Assembly: GCA_012033595.1 (NCBI GenBank)
Contig: JAAUQL010000015.1
Coordinates: 1 to 64,000, forward strand
Length of the DNA stretch: 64,000 nucleotides
Direction: 5' to 3'
DNA from: Cyclobacteriaceae bacterium
Lineage (GTDB): Bacteria > Bacteroidota > Bacteroidia > Cytophagales > Cyclobacteriaceae
Shown: positions 49,714 to 60,069 of the stretch, piece after piece
Numbering within the stretch: position 1 is the first letter of the stretch
Layout: every line of letters starts with the position of its first letter
The notes under the pieces: generated by a model
The model's database searches: none
Told to the model about the DNA's origin: nothing
What the model saw: only the letters and a program-made list of their open reading frames with translations
Translations under genes and position numbers: made by a program

Positions 49714-49872
49714 ATCAAAAAGTACAATTTAAGTTTCAACAAGATGGGCGCAAAAGTACTATTTATTGTTGTAAGTCAGCGCAAAAGCCGGCGAAGAAAA
49801 TGAACTGAATGGCTGCAGGCTGTATGGGTTGTATTTCTGTTGGAATAGCCGAAAAGCTGAGCCTATTAGCCA

Positions 49873-51573
49873 TTAATAGCCCAGGGCGGTGTCATCTCCC
49901 CGGGGGTCTGCGGCACCTTCGAGTCTGCCGTCGGGCAATACCAAAATGGCATCTACTCTGCCTATAGCCTGCCTTTTTTCAAGGTGATGGCCGCGATTTT
50001 TTAGTTTGGTTTCAAGCTCGGGGTTTATCCTTCCTTCTTCAAAATAGAGGATATCGGGTCGCCATTGATGGTGAAAACGTTTAAAGTCAACTGCCGCCTG
50101 CATGCTCAGGTCGAAGTCGATGACGTTGATGATGGCCTGAAAGACGGAAGTGATGATGGTGGATCCTCCGGGTGTGCCGACAACCATAAATAGTTTGCCT
50201 TCTTTTTCCACAATAGTCGGTGTCATGGAACTAAGCATGCGCTTGCCAGGGACTATGGCATTGGCCTCACCACCAAGCAGGCCAAACATATTGGGCGATC
50301 CTGGTTTGGCGGAGAAATCGTCCATTTCATTGTTGAGCAGAAAACCTGCTCCGGCTACCACCACATGGCTGCCATAGCCTCCATTGAGTGTGGTAGTAGA
50401 AGATACGGCATTGCCCATAGCATCGACAATGGAAAAATGTGTGGTTTCTTCTTGTTCGACTCGCAAATTGCCCGCAACTACTTCGTCTGCGGCAGCCGCT
50501 TTTTTTAAACTGATGTTTTCGGCTCTTTTCAAATTGTATTGCTTGTGGAGCAGCTCTTGTTGCGGCACCTCTACAAAGTCGGCATCACCAAGGTATTTGG
50601 CACGATCGGCATATACCAGTTTTTCTGCTTCAGCCAGGATGTGTATCGTGTTTACATGATCAATTCCCCACTTCCTCACCGGAAATGTTTCAGTCATCAT
50701 CAGCAGTTGTGCCAGAGCGATACCACCACTTGAAGGCGGTCCCATAGCGCTTATTTTATGGTTTTTATATTGGAATTGTACCGGTTCCCGCCATACAGAG
50801 CGATAGTTTCGGAGGTCTTCGAAAGAAATCAAACCCTGGCCGCGTTGCATTTCTTCTACGATCAGGCGAGCTGTTTCGCCTTCGTAAAAGCCCGATCGCC
50901 CTTCTTTTGCGATTCGCTCCAGCGTTACCGCCAGATCAGGATAAAAAATACTGTCACCTTCTTGCCATTCCTGGTTCATCATATTCTTCGGCAAGATGGT
51001 ATTGACCTTGCCGAGTGTATGTTGGGCATGGTCGAGGCCATGGGCTTCATTTCGCGTAAGCGGAAACCCATTTTCAGCCAATAATATAGCCGGGCGGAGC
51101 AGTTCGCCCCATGGTTTGCTTCCAAATTTTTGGTGGGCTGCCACCATACCATCTACAGAACCTGGCACACCACTGGCCAGGTGCCCCAATCGGCTTTTAC
51201 CTGCATCTGCCTCTCCGGCTTCATCCAGGTACATGTCTCTTTTCGAACTCAGAGGAGCTTTTTCGCGGTAGTCAAGCGTGTGGTAGCTACCTTCATGGCT
51301 GCGGTACACCAGAAAACCACCACCACCGATGTTGCCTGCGGCAGGTAAGACCACAGCCAGGGCAAAATGCACCGCCACAGCAGCATCTATGGCATTGCCG
51401 CCGTTTTTGAGCACATCCAGGCCTGCCTGAGTGGCAAGCGGGTGAGCCGATACTACCATGGCTTTGTCGGCGATCTTTCCGAACCGGTTTTCGATGGCTC
51501 GTGTTTGTGGCCGATGGCAGGCGCTTGAAGAAAGCACCAGACCGATAGTGATGATTGAAATTGTTATTTTCAT
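49873..51573 (-). CDS. ggt: Gamma-glutamyltransferase, exported lipoprotein
   Basis: N-terminal-nucleophile hydrolase that cleaves gamma-glutamyl bonds of glutathione and similar peptides. Start at 51573 ([19 protein letters not shown]) gives a lipoprotein signal peptide. The large subunit has [20 protein letters not shown] and [12 protein letters not shown]; the self-cleavage site and catalytic Thr are in [16 protein letters not shown] at about residue 380; [14 protein letters not shown] and [14 protein letters not shown] follow. About 566 residues, complete. It is downstream of a second GGT homologue on the same strand. Confidence 0.95.
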   Translation of the reverse strand: MKITISIITIGLVLSSSACHRPQTRAIENRFGKIADKAMVVSAHPLATQAGLDVLKNGGNAIDAAVAVHFALAVVLPAAGNIGGGGFLVYRSHEGSYHTLDYREKAPLSSKRDMYLDEAGEADAGKSRLGHLASGVPGSVDGMVAAHQKFGSKPWGELLRPAILLAENGFPLTRNEAHGLDHAQHTLGKVNTILPKNMMNQEWQEGDSIFYPDLAVTLERIAKEGRSGFYEGETARLIVEEMQRGQGLISFEDLRNYRSVWREPVQFQYKNHKISAMGPPSSGGIALAQLLMMTETFPVRKWGIDHVNTIHILAEAEKLVYADRAKYLGDADFVEVPQQELLHKQYNLKRAENISLKKAAAADEVVAGNLRVEQEETTHFSIVDAMGNAVSSTTTLNGGYGSHVVVAGAGFLLNNEMDDFSAKPGSPNMFGLLGGEANAIVPGKRMLSSMTPTIVEKEGKLFMVVGTPGGSTIITSVFQAIINVIDFDLSMQAAVDFKRFHHQWRPDILYFEEGRINPELETKLKNRGHHLEKRQAIGRVDAILVLPDGRLEGAADPRGDDTALGY

Positions 51574-51597
51574 TATGTGCATTTAGCGGTGTCCCGG

Positions 51598-51837
51598 CTA
51601 TTGCCCTGTCGATTTAAAACCTTTTCCGAAAGCATAAGCGGCTTTGGGGATAGACCCCTTGGAATTGAAATATCTACGATGAATGTAGGTCCTCCATACT
51701 TTTTTCAACACTTTTTTTAGACGAATTTGAACATGATTTGCTTCTTTTTCCATTTTAGCTGGTCGATAGTCAATTTCAGCATAGTGATAAAATGTATAAT
51801 CGGGCTTTGAACCGATAAGCTTATCAGTAAACTGCAA
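51598..51837 (-). CDS. Small basic ORF between the two GGT genes, doubtful
   Basis: A 79-codon frame, very basic, overlapping the upstream gene's stop by 14 bases and ending 25 bases before the first GGT. Contains VQIRLKKVLKKVWRTYIHRR. No recognised domain. Position in the operon and A/T-rich start favour translation only slightly. Confidence 0.3.
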   Translation of the reverse strand: MQFTDKLIGSKPDYTFYHYAEIDYRPAKMEKEANHVQIRLKKVLKKVWRTYIHRRYFNSKGSIPKAAYAFGKGFKSTGQ

Positions 51838-53374
51838 TCACCTCTCCGGCTCGTCGTCGATCGGCAGCTCCCGAAAGGCCTTTTCGTTCATCCATAAAAA
51901 CCGCATGTACTCCTCCAAAATACATATTTTGATTTTTCCAATAAAATTTTTCTACTCCGTCGGGCAGCAACAATTTGTCTATTTCCTCCTGTCGAAAACC
52001 TGGCTCTATGTCCAAATGGTCGTTTTCCAAATGTATTCTGGGCATATTCACGATATCATCGGGTGGCAACCTGAAATCGATATAGTTGATGATGGCCTGG
52101 GCGATAGCAGATCTGATGCGGTTGGAGCCGCCCGAACCCAGTCCCATTAGCTCGTTATTGGCTTTGAGCACTACGGTCGGGCTCATCATCGAACTCAGGC
52201 GCCGGTCGGGGTTCCAGTATTGAAAACCCTGTGGATTTAGGTCTTGTTCGCCCAGCATATTGTTGAGCATGGTGTCTGTGCCCGGCATAAAGTGACCGCA
52301 TCCTTCGCCCACCGAAGTGGTGCAGACAGCCACATTGCCCAGGGCGTCGATTACGCTCACATGGGTAGTGTTTCCCGACTTATGGAGTGCTTTGATATAA
52401 CTTGTGCGGATGGAGTTAAGGAAGTTTTCATCGAAAAGATAGATTTCGTGATCACTCAAATTTCCCGCTACCAAACGGTCGCTTCTTGTCTGGTCAGTTC
52501 GTTTTATTGCTTCCAAAAGTGCTTGCAAGTGTCGGGTCTTGCCAAAATCTCCGGGTCGCAAGGCAGCAGACCCAAAGAGTGTCAGCAACAAGGCAATAAG
52601 TGGCCCACCGGCATTGGGCGGCGGATTGGTGAACAATCGTGCCTGGCGATATGTTGTTTCCAAAGGTTTTCTCTTGATCACTTTATAATTTCGAAAGTCG
52701 TCGTAGGTGAGTTGGCCACCTTGTTCGGCGCACATCTTCGCGATGTAATGGGCTATCTCACCTTCATAAAACTCCCTCGGCCCCGATCTGGCCAAAAAGT
52801 CAAAAAAATCCAGCATACCGGCCAAATGGTATTTATCGCCAATGTCCAATCCCGGGGTATAGATGTGTTTGCCTGTTGTGTTTTTATTGAGAATGGGGCG
52901 TAGTATGTCGATTTGGTACTTGGTCTGGCGGTGCAGGGTGATGCCTGCTCTGATCCGCTCGAGGGTCGGTGCCATTATCTCTGACATGGGCAATGAACCC
53001 AAATCGCGGTGAACGGCAAATAACCCGGCAATATTGCCCGGCGTAGCCAATGTACCCAAACCGATATGGAATTCCTGGCATTTATCGCCAAAGTCAATTT
53101 CAACCGCCTCGAAATCCAGTTCGTCGACTGAGCGCTTCGCGAGTGGGGTGTGAACAAAAAAATCGTACATAAGGCTGTCTGAACCTGCCTGATGGGCAAG
53201 TAAAAACCCGCCTCCCGCAGCAGAGGTAATCGCCGAACTAGCGGCAAATGACATAAACGTGGCTGCAATAGCCGCATCGAAGGCATTGCCTCCTGCGTGC
53301 AGTATTTCGGCTCCCGCTTCGGCCGTGAGCAAGTCGCCAGCCGCAATCACCCCCTTACATTTTTTCATGTTCAT
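51824..53374 (-). CDS. Second gamma-glutamyltransferase-like protein, no signal peptide
   Basis: Paralogue of the downstream gene, about 516 residues, start taken at 53374 (MNMKKCKGVIAAGD) because upstream codons to 53479 do not look like a leader. It has LHAGGNAFDAAIAATFMSFA, AAGGGFLLAHQ, TPGNIAGLFAVHRDLG and NTTHVSVIDALGNVA with the catalytic Thr, so the autoprocessing chemistry is likely intact. Differences: no export signal, and the substrate-binding segments diverge (PPPNAGGPLIAL in place of PPSSGG). Possibly a cytoplasmic gamma-glutamyl hydrolase; the tandem pair suggests duplication followed by relocation. Confidence 0.9.
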   Translation of the reverse strand: MNMKKCKGVIAAGDLLTAEAGAEILHAGGNAFDAAIAATFMSFAASSAITSAAGGGFLLAHQAGSDSLMYDFFVHTPLAKRSVDELDFEAVEIDFGDKCQEFHIGLGTLATPGNIAGLFAVHRDLGSLPMSEIMAPTLERIRAGITLHRQTKYQIDILRPILNKNTTGKHIYTPGLDIGDKYHLAGMLDFFDFLARSGPREFYEGEIAHYIAKMCAEQGGQLTYDDFRNYKVIKRKPLETTYRQARLFTNPPPNAGGPLIALLLTLFGSAALRPGDFGKTRHLQALLEAIKRTDQTRSDRLVAGNLSDHEIYLFDENFLNSIRTSYIKALHKSGNTTHVSVIDALGNVAVCTTSVGEGCGHFMPGTDTMLNNMLGEQDLNPQGFQYWNPDRRLSSMMSPTVVLKANNELMGLGSGGSNRIRSAIAQAIINYIDFRLPPDDIVNMPRIHLENDHLDIEPGFRQEEIDKLLLPDGVEKFYWKNQNMYFGGVHAVFMDERKGLSGAADRRRAGEVIAVY

Positions 53375-53798
53375 ACATTTTTTACTGTCGCATGCCTCCG
53401 GGCACTGCGCTGTAAAGTATATAAATTGATTGAAACATGCTACACCTTCGGCCCTGATACCGCCCGATGACAGCGCCATATGTTGCTGAAATGGAGCACA
53501 CGATTAGCAGATATTTACCTGGAGATTCCTGTTTTGGCTGTTGCTTGCGCTTACATCCTGGTGTGGCATTCGCCCGGTAATAATGGGGCATAGTCCAGTT
53601 CGGGATACCGCACTGGCTCCATGCCTGGGCTTACGGAAAAAAGTACGTGCTTATCAGCTTGTTACATTCCAGACTTTCTAATGCGATTTCACAATAATCA
53701 CATTAAAACCCATAAATTTGATTTGTTGTAATTTATTGTTTCAAAACCCAAATGCAGATCGATGAACAAGTGTATCTGCTAACACAAATTTTTTAATT
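53375..53798. other. Intergenic region between the GGT operon and the GH9 gene
   Basis: About 420 bases. No gene or strong hairpin recognised except the GH9 promoter candidate at 53713. A short frame at 53382-53591 (minus) has no protein character. Confidence 0.5.
53713..53720 (+). promoter_or_regulatory. Candidate -7 element for the GH9 gene
   Basis: TAAATTTG matches TAnnTTTG, 78 bases before the ATG at 53799. Confidence 0.4.
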
Positions 53799-56281
53799 AT
53801 GAAAAAAACCACGATACAACTGTTTCTTGCTGTAGTCCTGATTATTTCTTTATCCTGTAAAGAAAATAAAGAGACACAGGGTCTCGTATTGAACGAATTG
53901 GAATATCTGGAAATGCCAGGTTTAAATGTGATGCTCGCGCATGATTTCTACCCCGAGGGCCATCAGGGCGGCGTAGGGTTTATTCAAAATGGACTGCGGG
54001 TCGCCACCAATGGTGACCTTCGGCTGGAGCCCACTCCCGGCCAGTGGCAGCCCATACCCCGGGTAGGTGAGCGTCAAATAGACCGGGAAACTGGCGAAGT
54101 GTGGGTGGAAATGGGCTACCCCGACAGCAGTCGCCATCGCAAAGGCTTTAATCCTATCATATATCCCGATTTGGATTTTAAATATACATTGAAAATCAGG
54201 CCAGAAGGCAAGGCCTTTAGAATAATGGTGGATTTGGAAAAACCCCTGCCCGAGGAGTGGATAGGGAAGGTAGGCTTCAATATGGAATTTTTTCCGGGAG
54301 TTCTATTCGGCAAGTCATATTACCTCGATGAAGCTTTTGGAATTTTTCCATTGCAGGCCAATGGCCCTTTGGAAACCGACAGTGAAGGAAAGCTGCAAAT
54401 GAAGCCCCTGGCGCATGGGCGCAAACTAACCGTAGCACCGGAAAGCGACCAGCAACGCCTGGTGATAGAAGCTGTAAACAGTGAATTGCAACTGATTGAT
54501 GGCCGGGGTGAGCACAACAATGGATGGTTTGTGGTGCGGTCTCTCGTGCCCTCCGGTGCCACCCGCAATGCCGTGGAATGGCTGGTGGAACCACATGCTA
54601 TCGAAGAGTGGAAACATACTCCTGTCATACAAATATCGCAGGTCGGATACCACCCTTTGCAAAAAAAGGTGGCAGTGGTGGAACTGGATGCCACCGTTAC
54701 CACTCCAGAGACCCTCACGTTGTGGCGATTGCAACCTGATGGCAAACCCGTAGAAGTGCTGCACTCCAATCAGGCTGTTTGGGGCAAATTCCTCCGGTAT
54801 CATTATGTACAATTCGATTTTTCTGATGTGAAAGAAGAAGGCATGTACCAGGTTTCTTATGGCGGACTCCGATCTGAACCATTCCAGATCGCGAGTGAAG
54901 TTTACAAGCGACATGTATGGCAGCTAACATTAGAGTACTTTTTGCCAGTGCAAATGTGCCACATGCGCATCAACGACCGCTATAGGGTTTGGCACGACCT
55001 CTGCCATCTTGACGATGCACTGATGGCGCCAACCGACAGCATTCATTTTGATGGTTATGCGCAAGGCGCAACGACCCTTTCCAGATATCGATCCATGGAT
55101 CCGGTGCCGGGGTTGAATGTGGGAGGCTGGCACGATGCCGGCGACTACGACTTGAGGGTAGAATCTCAAATCGGCACCACTCAAATCCTTTCCTATGCCC
55201 TGGAAGAATTTAATGCGTACTACGACCAGACCAGTATAGACCAGAATTCGCGCTTGGTCGAAATGCACCGCCCTGATGGAAAAAATGATGTGCTACAGCA
55301 AATAGAGCATGGCGCACTAACTGTAGTTGGCGGGTATAATGCCCTTGGCCGACTGTACAGGGGTATTATTTGTCCTACCCTCCGGCAATATGTGATGCTG
55401 GGCGATGCCGCTTCCATGACTGACAACCTGGTTTACGACCCTCGTCTTGATACCGGATCTACCACACTGGGTCACTCGGGTATTGCCGATGACCGCTGGG
55501 TATTTACCGAAGAAAACCCCCGGCGTGAGCTGGAAGTGGCCGGTGGGCTTGCTTCAGCCTCACGTGCGCTGAAAACCTACAATCCGGCACTATCGCAACG
55601 ATGCCTGCAAATAGCGGAATTGATCTGGCAGGGACATCCGCAAGCCAATGCATTGTGGAAGGTAGAAGCAGCTACAGAACTGCTCATCGCAACTGGCAAT
55701 GAGCAGTATGCCCGTTTTTCGTTGACAACACCACAGTACTCACTGAAAATATAGATCGTACAGCCTGGCTTTTGGGCAGGATAAGAAGCCGGGTGAATGA
55801 CGCTGCATTTGAAAATGAACTAGTGGCGGCTGTTCAGACATTTAAGGAAAAGCTTGCAGCCGAAAGGCTGGAAAATCCCTACGGAGTGCCCTACAAGCCC
55901 AATATCTGGGGGGCAGGTTGGGGTATTCAGCGCTTTGGAGTAGAGCAGTACTATTTACATTCCCGTTTTCCGGAAATCTTTCCTAGTGATTATTTGCTTC
56001 ATGCACTAAATTTTGTTCTGGGTTGCCATCCCGGCAGCAACAATGCTTCTTTTGCTTCTGGTGTAGGCGCCAAATCGATCAAGGTGGCCTATGGCGTAAA
56101 CCGCGCCGACTGGTCGTATATTCCCGGAGGTGTGGTGTCTGGCACAGCGCTGATCAGGCCCGATTTTCCGGAATTGCTCGAATGGCCATTTTTGTGGCAA
56201 CAAACGGAGTATGTATTGGGTGGGGGTGGAACCAACTTTATGTTCCTGGTGCTGGCTGCCGATCAAATATTAAATAAGTAG
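53799..56281 (+). CDS. Glycoside hydrolase family 9 lipoprotein, frameshifted
   Basis: Surface or periplasmic glycosidase of about 827 residues. Lipoprotein signal (VVLIISLSC), an N-terminal beta-rich extension to about residue 270, an Ig-like CelD_N domain (VIQISQVGYHPLQKKVAVV), then the toroid catalytic domain with the GH9 nucleophile motif GGWHDAGDYD and the acid Glu near the end (QQTEYVLGGGGTNFMF). The frame stops at 55754; adding one T to T5 at 55715-55719 continues FVDNTTVLTENIDRTAWLL through 56281. GH9 enzymes act on beta-1,4 glucans or related glycans; the substrate here is unknown and no SusC/D is adjacent. Confidence 0.93.
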
Positions 56282-56366
56282 CCAGTTTGAGGGGTATCTT
56301 GTCTGCCGACTTACCATGATGTTTTTAAAATAAATTACCCGGAAAAAGCCTTAAATTAATTATGAT

Positions 56367-57521
56367 ATGGACATTAGGATTGTTTTTGTTTCAATGCTTT
56401 TGACAGCGTTACTTTGTTTTCCCTACATGACAAAAGCTCAAAAAAACCAGGATCAGTTTTACCTCTATGTAGGAGTTTATACCCAGTCGGAAGAGGAGGG
56501 TATTGTTGTGTATAGATTTGACGCACTGCAAGGAGCATTGCACTACATGAGTACTACGCAAGGTGTGAAGAACCCATCGTACCTGGCTATTGATGCCAGA
56601 CGAAATCATCTGTTGGCCGTAAACGAAATAGAGGTGTACAAGGGTCAAAAGACTGGTGCAGTCAGTTCATTTAATATAAATCCTGCCAACGGTTCTCTTA
56701 GTTTAATCAACCAGGAGGCCAGTGGCGGCGCTTCGCCTTGTTACATTAGCATTGACAAAGGGGGACGCTATGCCTATGTTGCTAACTACGGAGGAGGCAA
56801 TGTGGCTATGCTACCCGTGCTGCCAGATGGCACGATAGAGCCTTTTAGCGACCTGCAACTACATCGGGGCAGTGGCACAGTGGCAGGCAGACAAGACAAA
56901 CCACATGCACATGCAAGTATGATTGCCCCCAATAACCAGATGGTAGTAGTGGTCGATCTGGGTATTGATAAAGTGATAACCTACGACATAGATGCAAAAG
57001 GAGGGAAGTTGGTACAAATGAATGAGTTCAATATGCAGGATGGTTCTGGGCCGAGGCATTTGGCGTTTCATCCCAAAGGTAAGTTTGTCTATATCATCTC
57101 CGAACTCAGCTCCACCATCTCGGCTTGCACCTGGGATGCCAAAAGCGGTCAAATATCAGAACTGATGAAAGTAAGCACATTACCCGTTGATTATGAAGGG
57201 AATAACTCTTGTGCAGATATCCATATTTCGCCTGATGGCAGGCACCTGTATGGTTCTAATCGCGGCCACAATAGCATCGCAATTTTTGATATTGACCAGG
57301 ATACAGGCAGCATCACTGCGACTGGCCATCGATCGGTAAATGGCAAAACTCCGAGAAATTTCGTCATTGATCCGACCGGTAAATTTATGCTCGTTGCCAA
57401 TCAGGACTCCAATAATATTGTGGTGTTCAAAATTGACAAGGAAAGTGGCATGTTAAAGAGCAATGGGGTAGAAGTGGCTGTTTCTAAACCGGTATGCCTC
57501 AAGCTGATGGTTTCGAAGTAA
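56367..57521 (+). CDS. Secreted lactonase-family beta-propeller protein
   Basis: A 384-residue protein with a signal peptide (cleavage after YMTKAQ). The rest is a seven-bladed propeller of the 6-phosphogluconolactonase (YbhE-type) family: YLYVGVYTQSEEEGIVVYRF, NPSYLAIDARRNHLLAVNE, YISIDKGGRYAYVANYGGGN, KPHAHASMIAPNN, SGPRHLAFHPKGKFVYII and PRNFVIDPTGKFMLVANQDS. The export signal argues against the cytosolic pentose pathway role; a periplasmic sugar-lactone hydrolase is more likely. It lies 86 bases after the GH9 gene and probably shares its transcript. Confidence 0.9.
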   Translation: MDIRIVFVSMLLTALLCFPYMTKAQKNQDQFYLYVGVYTQSEEEGIVVYRFDALQGALHYMSTTQGVKNPSYLAIDARRNHLLAVNEIEVYKGQKTGAVSSFNINPANGSLSLINQEASGGASPCYISIDKGGRYAYVANYGGGNVAMLPVLPDGTIEPFSDLQLHRGSGTVAGRQDKPHAHASMIAPNNQMVVVVDLGIDKVITYDIDAKGGKLVQMNEFNMQDGSGPRHLAFHPKGKFVYIISELSSTISACTWDAKSGQISELMKVSTLPVDYEGNNSCADIHISPDGRHLYGSNRGHNSIAIFDIDQDTGSITATGHRSVNGKTPRNFVIDPTGKFMLVANQDSNNIVVFKIDKESGMLKSNGVEVAVSKPVCLKLMVSK

Positions 57522-57589
57522 AGCATTTTTGGATTTTATTCTATAATTGACCAAATTTATGGTATAGCCATCATTAAATATCTGCTGCC

Positions 57590-58504
57590 ATGAAATACAA
57601 TAGTCAATTTAGGACCTGTCCAAAAACCGGAAACGTAAAAAGAAGGGATTTTATAAAGGGGTCAATGCTCACCGCAGGAGCGCTGGCTTTCAATACATTC
57701 CCTCATCACCTCTTTGCCAGCGAAACCAAAAAATACGCCACTGACCGGATAATACTGGGCGATACAGGCATCAAGATGTCGAGACTGGCCATGGGCACCG
57801 GCACCCATGGAGTAAACCGGCAATCGAACCAGACCCGCAAACTTGGGGTAAAAGGACTAGGGGAATTGCTGCACGCCGCCTATGATGAAGGGATAAATTT
57901 TTGGGACTCGGCAGATCAGTATGGCACCCATCCTCACCTAAAAGAAGCCCTGAAATATGTGCCGCGTGAAAAGGTAGTAATTCTCACCAAAACCCACGCC
58001 ACTACCGAGCAGGAAATGCGCAATGACCTGGACCGATTTAGGAATGAGTTGGGCACAGACTATCTCGATATTGTATTGTTGCATTTTATGACCGATCCCA
58101 ATTGGCCAACCATCAAGAACGGCGCAATGGAAGTGCTGGCGCAGGCTCGTGAAGATGGTATCATTAAGGCTCATGGTGTCAGTTGCCATACCCTGGGCGC
58201 GCTCAAGGCTGCCGCCGATTCCGATTGGGTACAGGTAGATTTGGCTCGCATCAACCCTTATGCTTCGCGTATGGATGGCTCAGTAGATGAAGTAGTGCCG
58301 GTGCTCAAAAAAATGAAAGCCCAGGGCAAGGGTATAATCGGCATGAAAGTATTTGGCGCCGGGCAATTGGTCGATAAAAAAGATGAATGTCTGCAATATG
58401 CTTTGGGGCAGGATTTTATAGATTGTTTTACCATTGGCCAGGAAGGCTTTGATCAAACCAGTGATTTGATGAAGCGGATTCCCGAGGCCAGTGTGCGAGG
58501 ATAA
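57590..58504 (+). CDS. Tat-exported aldo/keto reductase
   Basis: A 304-residue AKR with a Tat signal: RRDFIKGSMLTAGALAF near residue 18-34. The barrel then has LGDTGIKMSRLAMGTGTHGV, the catalytic Asp/Tyr segment NFWDSADQYGTHPHLKEAL, Lys in VILTKTHATTEQEM, His in LDIVLLHFM and the cofactor region KVFGAGQLVD. Export by Tat indicates the cofactor is bound before translocation. Same strand as the preceding lactonase; could form a periplasmic sugar oxidation/reduction set with it. Substrate unknown. Confidence 0.9.
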   Translation: MKYNSQFRTCPKTGNVKRRDFIKGSMLTAGALAFNTFPHHLFASETKKYATDRIILGDTGIKMSRLAMGTGTHGVNRQSNQTRKLGVKGLGELLHAAYDEGINFWDSADQYGTHPHLKEALKYVPREKVVILTKTHATTEQEMRNDLDRFRNELGTDYLDIVLLHFMTDPNWPTIKNGAMEVLAQAREDGIIKAHGVSCHTLGALKAAADSDWVQVDLARINPYASRMDGSVDEVVPVLKKMKAQGKGIIGMKVFGAGQLVDKKDECLQYALGQDFIDCFTIGQEGFDQTSDLMKRIPEASVRG

Positions 58505-58853
58505 ATATATCATGGGTCACCAAATTAAGTGGCCCTGTGGTTTTACATTTTTTTGTGAAAAGTACCAGATGCCACGACAGCATACATCTGCTTTTCATTA
58601 ACAAATGTTAAAATCAATTTTATGGTTAGTAGGGGGATATCGTCAAATGGGTTGACGCAATTGTTTTTTTATAATAATTTGATTTTAACGATTTTAAACT
58701 GCTTGTGAATCAACCCCGAGATGGGTCTTACACCTGTCATTGCATATGGGAAATTGCGGTTGATCCAGGGTATTTTTAAAATCAATATCTCAATACATGC
58801 ATATCCATTTTTAAAAAATTACTTTTGACTTGTAAAAACAGATACTTTTTAGA
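58505..58853. other. Intergenic region upstream of the redoxin gene
   Basis: About 350 AT-rich bases. It holds the promoter candidate at 58820 and no coding frame; no strong terminator seen after the reductase gene. Confidence 0.5.
58820..58827 (+). promoter_or_regulatory. -7 element for the redoxin gene
   Basis: TACTTTTG matches TAnnTTTG, 26 bases before the ATG at 58854. Confidence 0.5.
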
Positions 58854-60050
58854 ATGATTTCTACGGTAAAGCAATTGATGCTTATTGCCTTATTTTTAAA
58901 TATCTTATTTGCCTGCCAAACTAAAAAAAAGCAAATATCAAAACCGCAAGCTAAGGTGGAGATGGGGGTGCCTGGAGATTTTTACCCAATGCCACAGGAG
59001 GTTGCTGAGCAAAAGGTAAAAACGCTGCCTATTGGAGCGACAGCTCCGAATTTTAGATTGCCTGGTGTCGATGGGAGATTTTATACGGTTCAAAGCTTCG
59101 AAAAGTCCAGTGTACTCATGGTGATATTTACCAGCAACCACTGCCCGGAAGCACAAGCTTATGAAGCAAGGATCATGGCGCTGGCTGACGATTACAAAGA
59201 TGAGGTACAGGTGGTGGCTATTTCGTCCAACAGTCCCAGAAATGCTCAGCCAGAAATGTATAGCATTAGTGACCTTGGCGACTCCTTTGAGGATATGAAG
59301 CTTCGTGCCTTAGACAAAGGCTATAAATTTCCCTATCTCTACGACGGCGATACCCAATCTGCCGCGCTGGACTATGGTCCCGTAGCCACACCCCATGTCT
59401 TTTTGTTCGACAAATCGCGCAAACTTAAGTACCAGGGCCGTCTCGATAAAGATGTGCATGCCGGCAAAGCAGGCGATGTGCGCGCAGCGATCGATGCGAT
59501 ATTGCTGGGAGTGGAAATATTGGAACCCAACACCAGCGTGAAAGGCTGTGAAATATTATGGGAGTGGAATAGAACGGAAGCTAATGCCTTAAATGCTGAT
59601 TGGAGGGCAAAGGAGGTGAAACTAAACACATTGGGACTGGAAGGGTTGCGTATTCTGATGAACCATGATTCCAATAAACTTTGGCTGGTAAATATTTGGG
59701 CCAGCTGGTGCCCGCCCTGCCGCGATGAATTGCCAGACCTGATCGCCACGCACCGCATGTTTCAGCACCGCGATTTCGAACTGATCACCATAAGCATAGA
59801 CAAGGCAGACCGGATGGAAAAAGTGCTGGAAATGCTGAAGAACAATCATGCAGCAGTAAGCAATTTTATATATGCCGACGATCTCAATTATGATTTGATT
59901 TCGGCAATAGACCGCGAATGGAATGGTACCATACCATATACTATACTGGTAGGTCCTGACGGAAATATCAGTTATAGAAGTCACGGGGCTATAGATCTAT
60001 TCGAATTGCGAAAGGCGATTGTTGATCATCCTAAGATGGGGCGCAAATAA
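58854..60050 (+). CDS. Lipoprotein with two thioredoxin-fold domains (redoxin plus TlpA-like)
   Basis: A 398-residue periplasmic lipoprotein (signal ending LFLNILFAC). Domain 1 (about 55-215) is peroxiredoxin/TlpA-like: IGATAPNFRLPGVDG and a single cysteine in FTSNHCPEAQAYE, with cis-Pro region VATPHVFLFDKSRKLKYQG. Domain 2 (about 240-398) is TlpA-like with the CxxC pair in VNIWASWCPPCRDELP and TIPYTILVGPDGNI. Such fusions are common in Bacteroidota but the partner protein is unknown. It may move electrons or reduce disulfides in the periplasm. Confidence 0.9.
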   Translation: MISTVKQLMLIALFLNILFACQTKKKQISKPQAKVEMGVPGDFYPMPQEVAEQKVKTLPIGATAPNFRLPGVDGRFYTVQSFEKSSVLMVIFTSNHCPEAQAYEARIMALADDYKDEVQVVAISSNSPRNAQPEMYSISDLGDSFEDMKLRALDKGYKFPYLYDGDTQSAALDYGPVATPHVFLFDKSRKLKYQGRLDKDVHAGKAGDVRAAIDAILLGVEILEPNTSVKGCEILWEWNRTEANALNADWRAKEVKLNTLGLEGLRILMNHDSNKLWLVNIWASWCPPCRDELPDLIATHRMFQHRDFELITISIDKADRMEKVLEMLKNNHAAVSNFIYADDLNYDLISAIDREWNGTIPYTILVGPDGNISYRSHGAIDLFELRKAIVDHPKMGRK

Positions 60051-60069
60051 TGTGATTTTTCAGAAAGAT

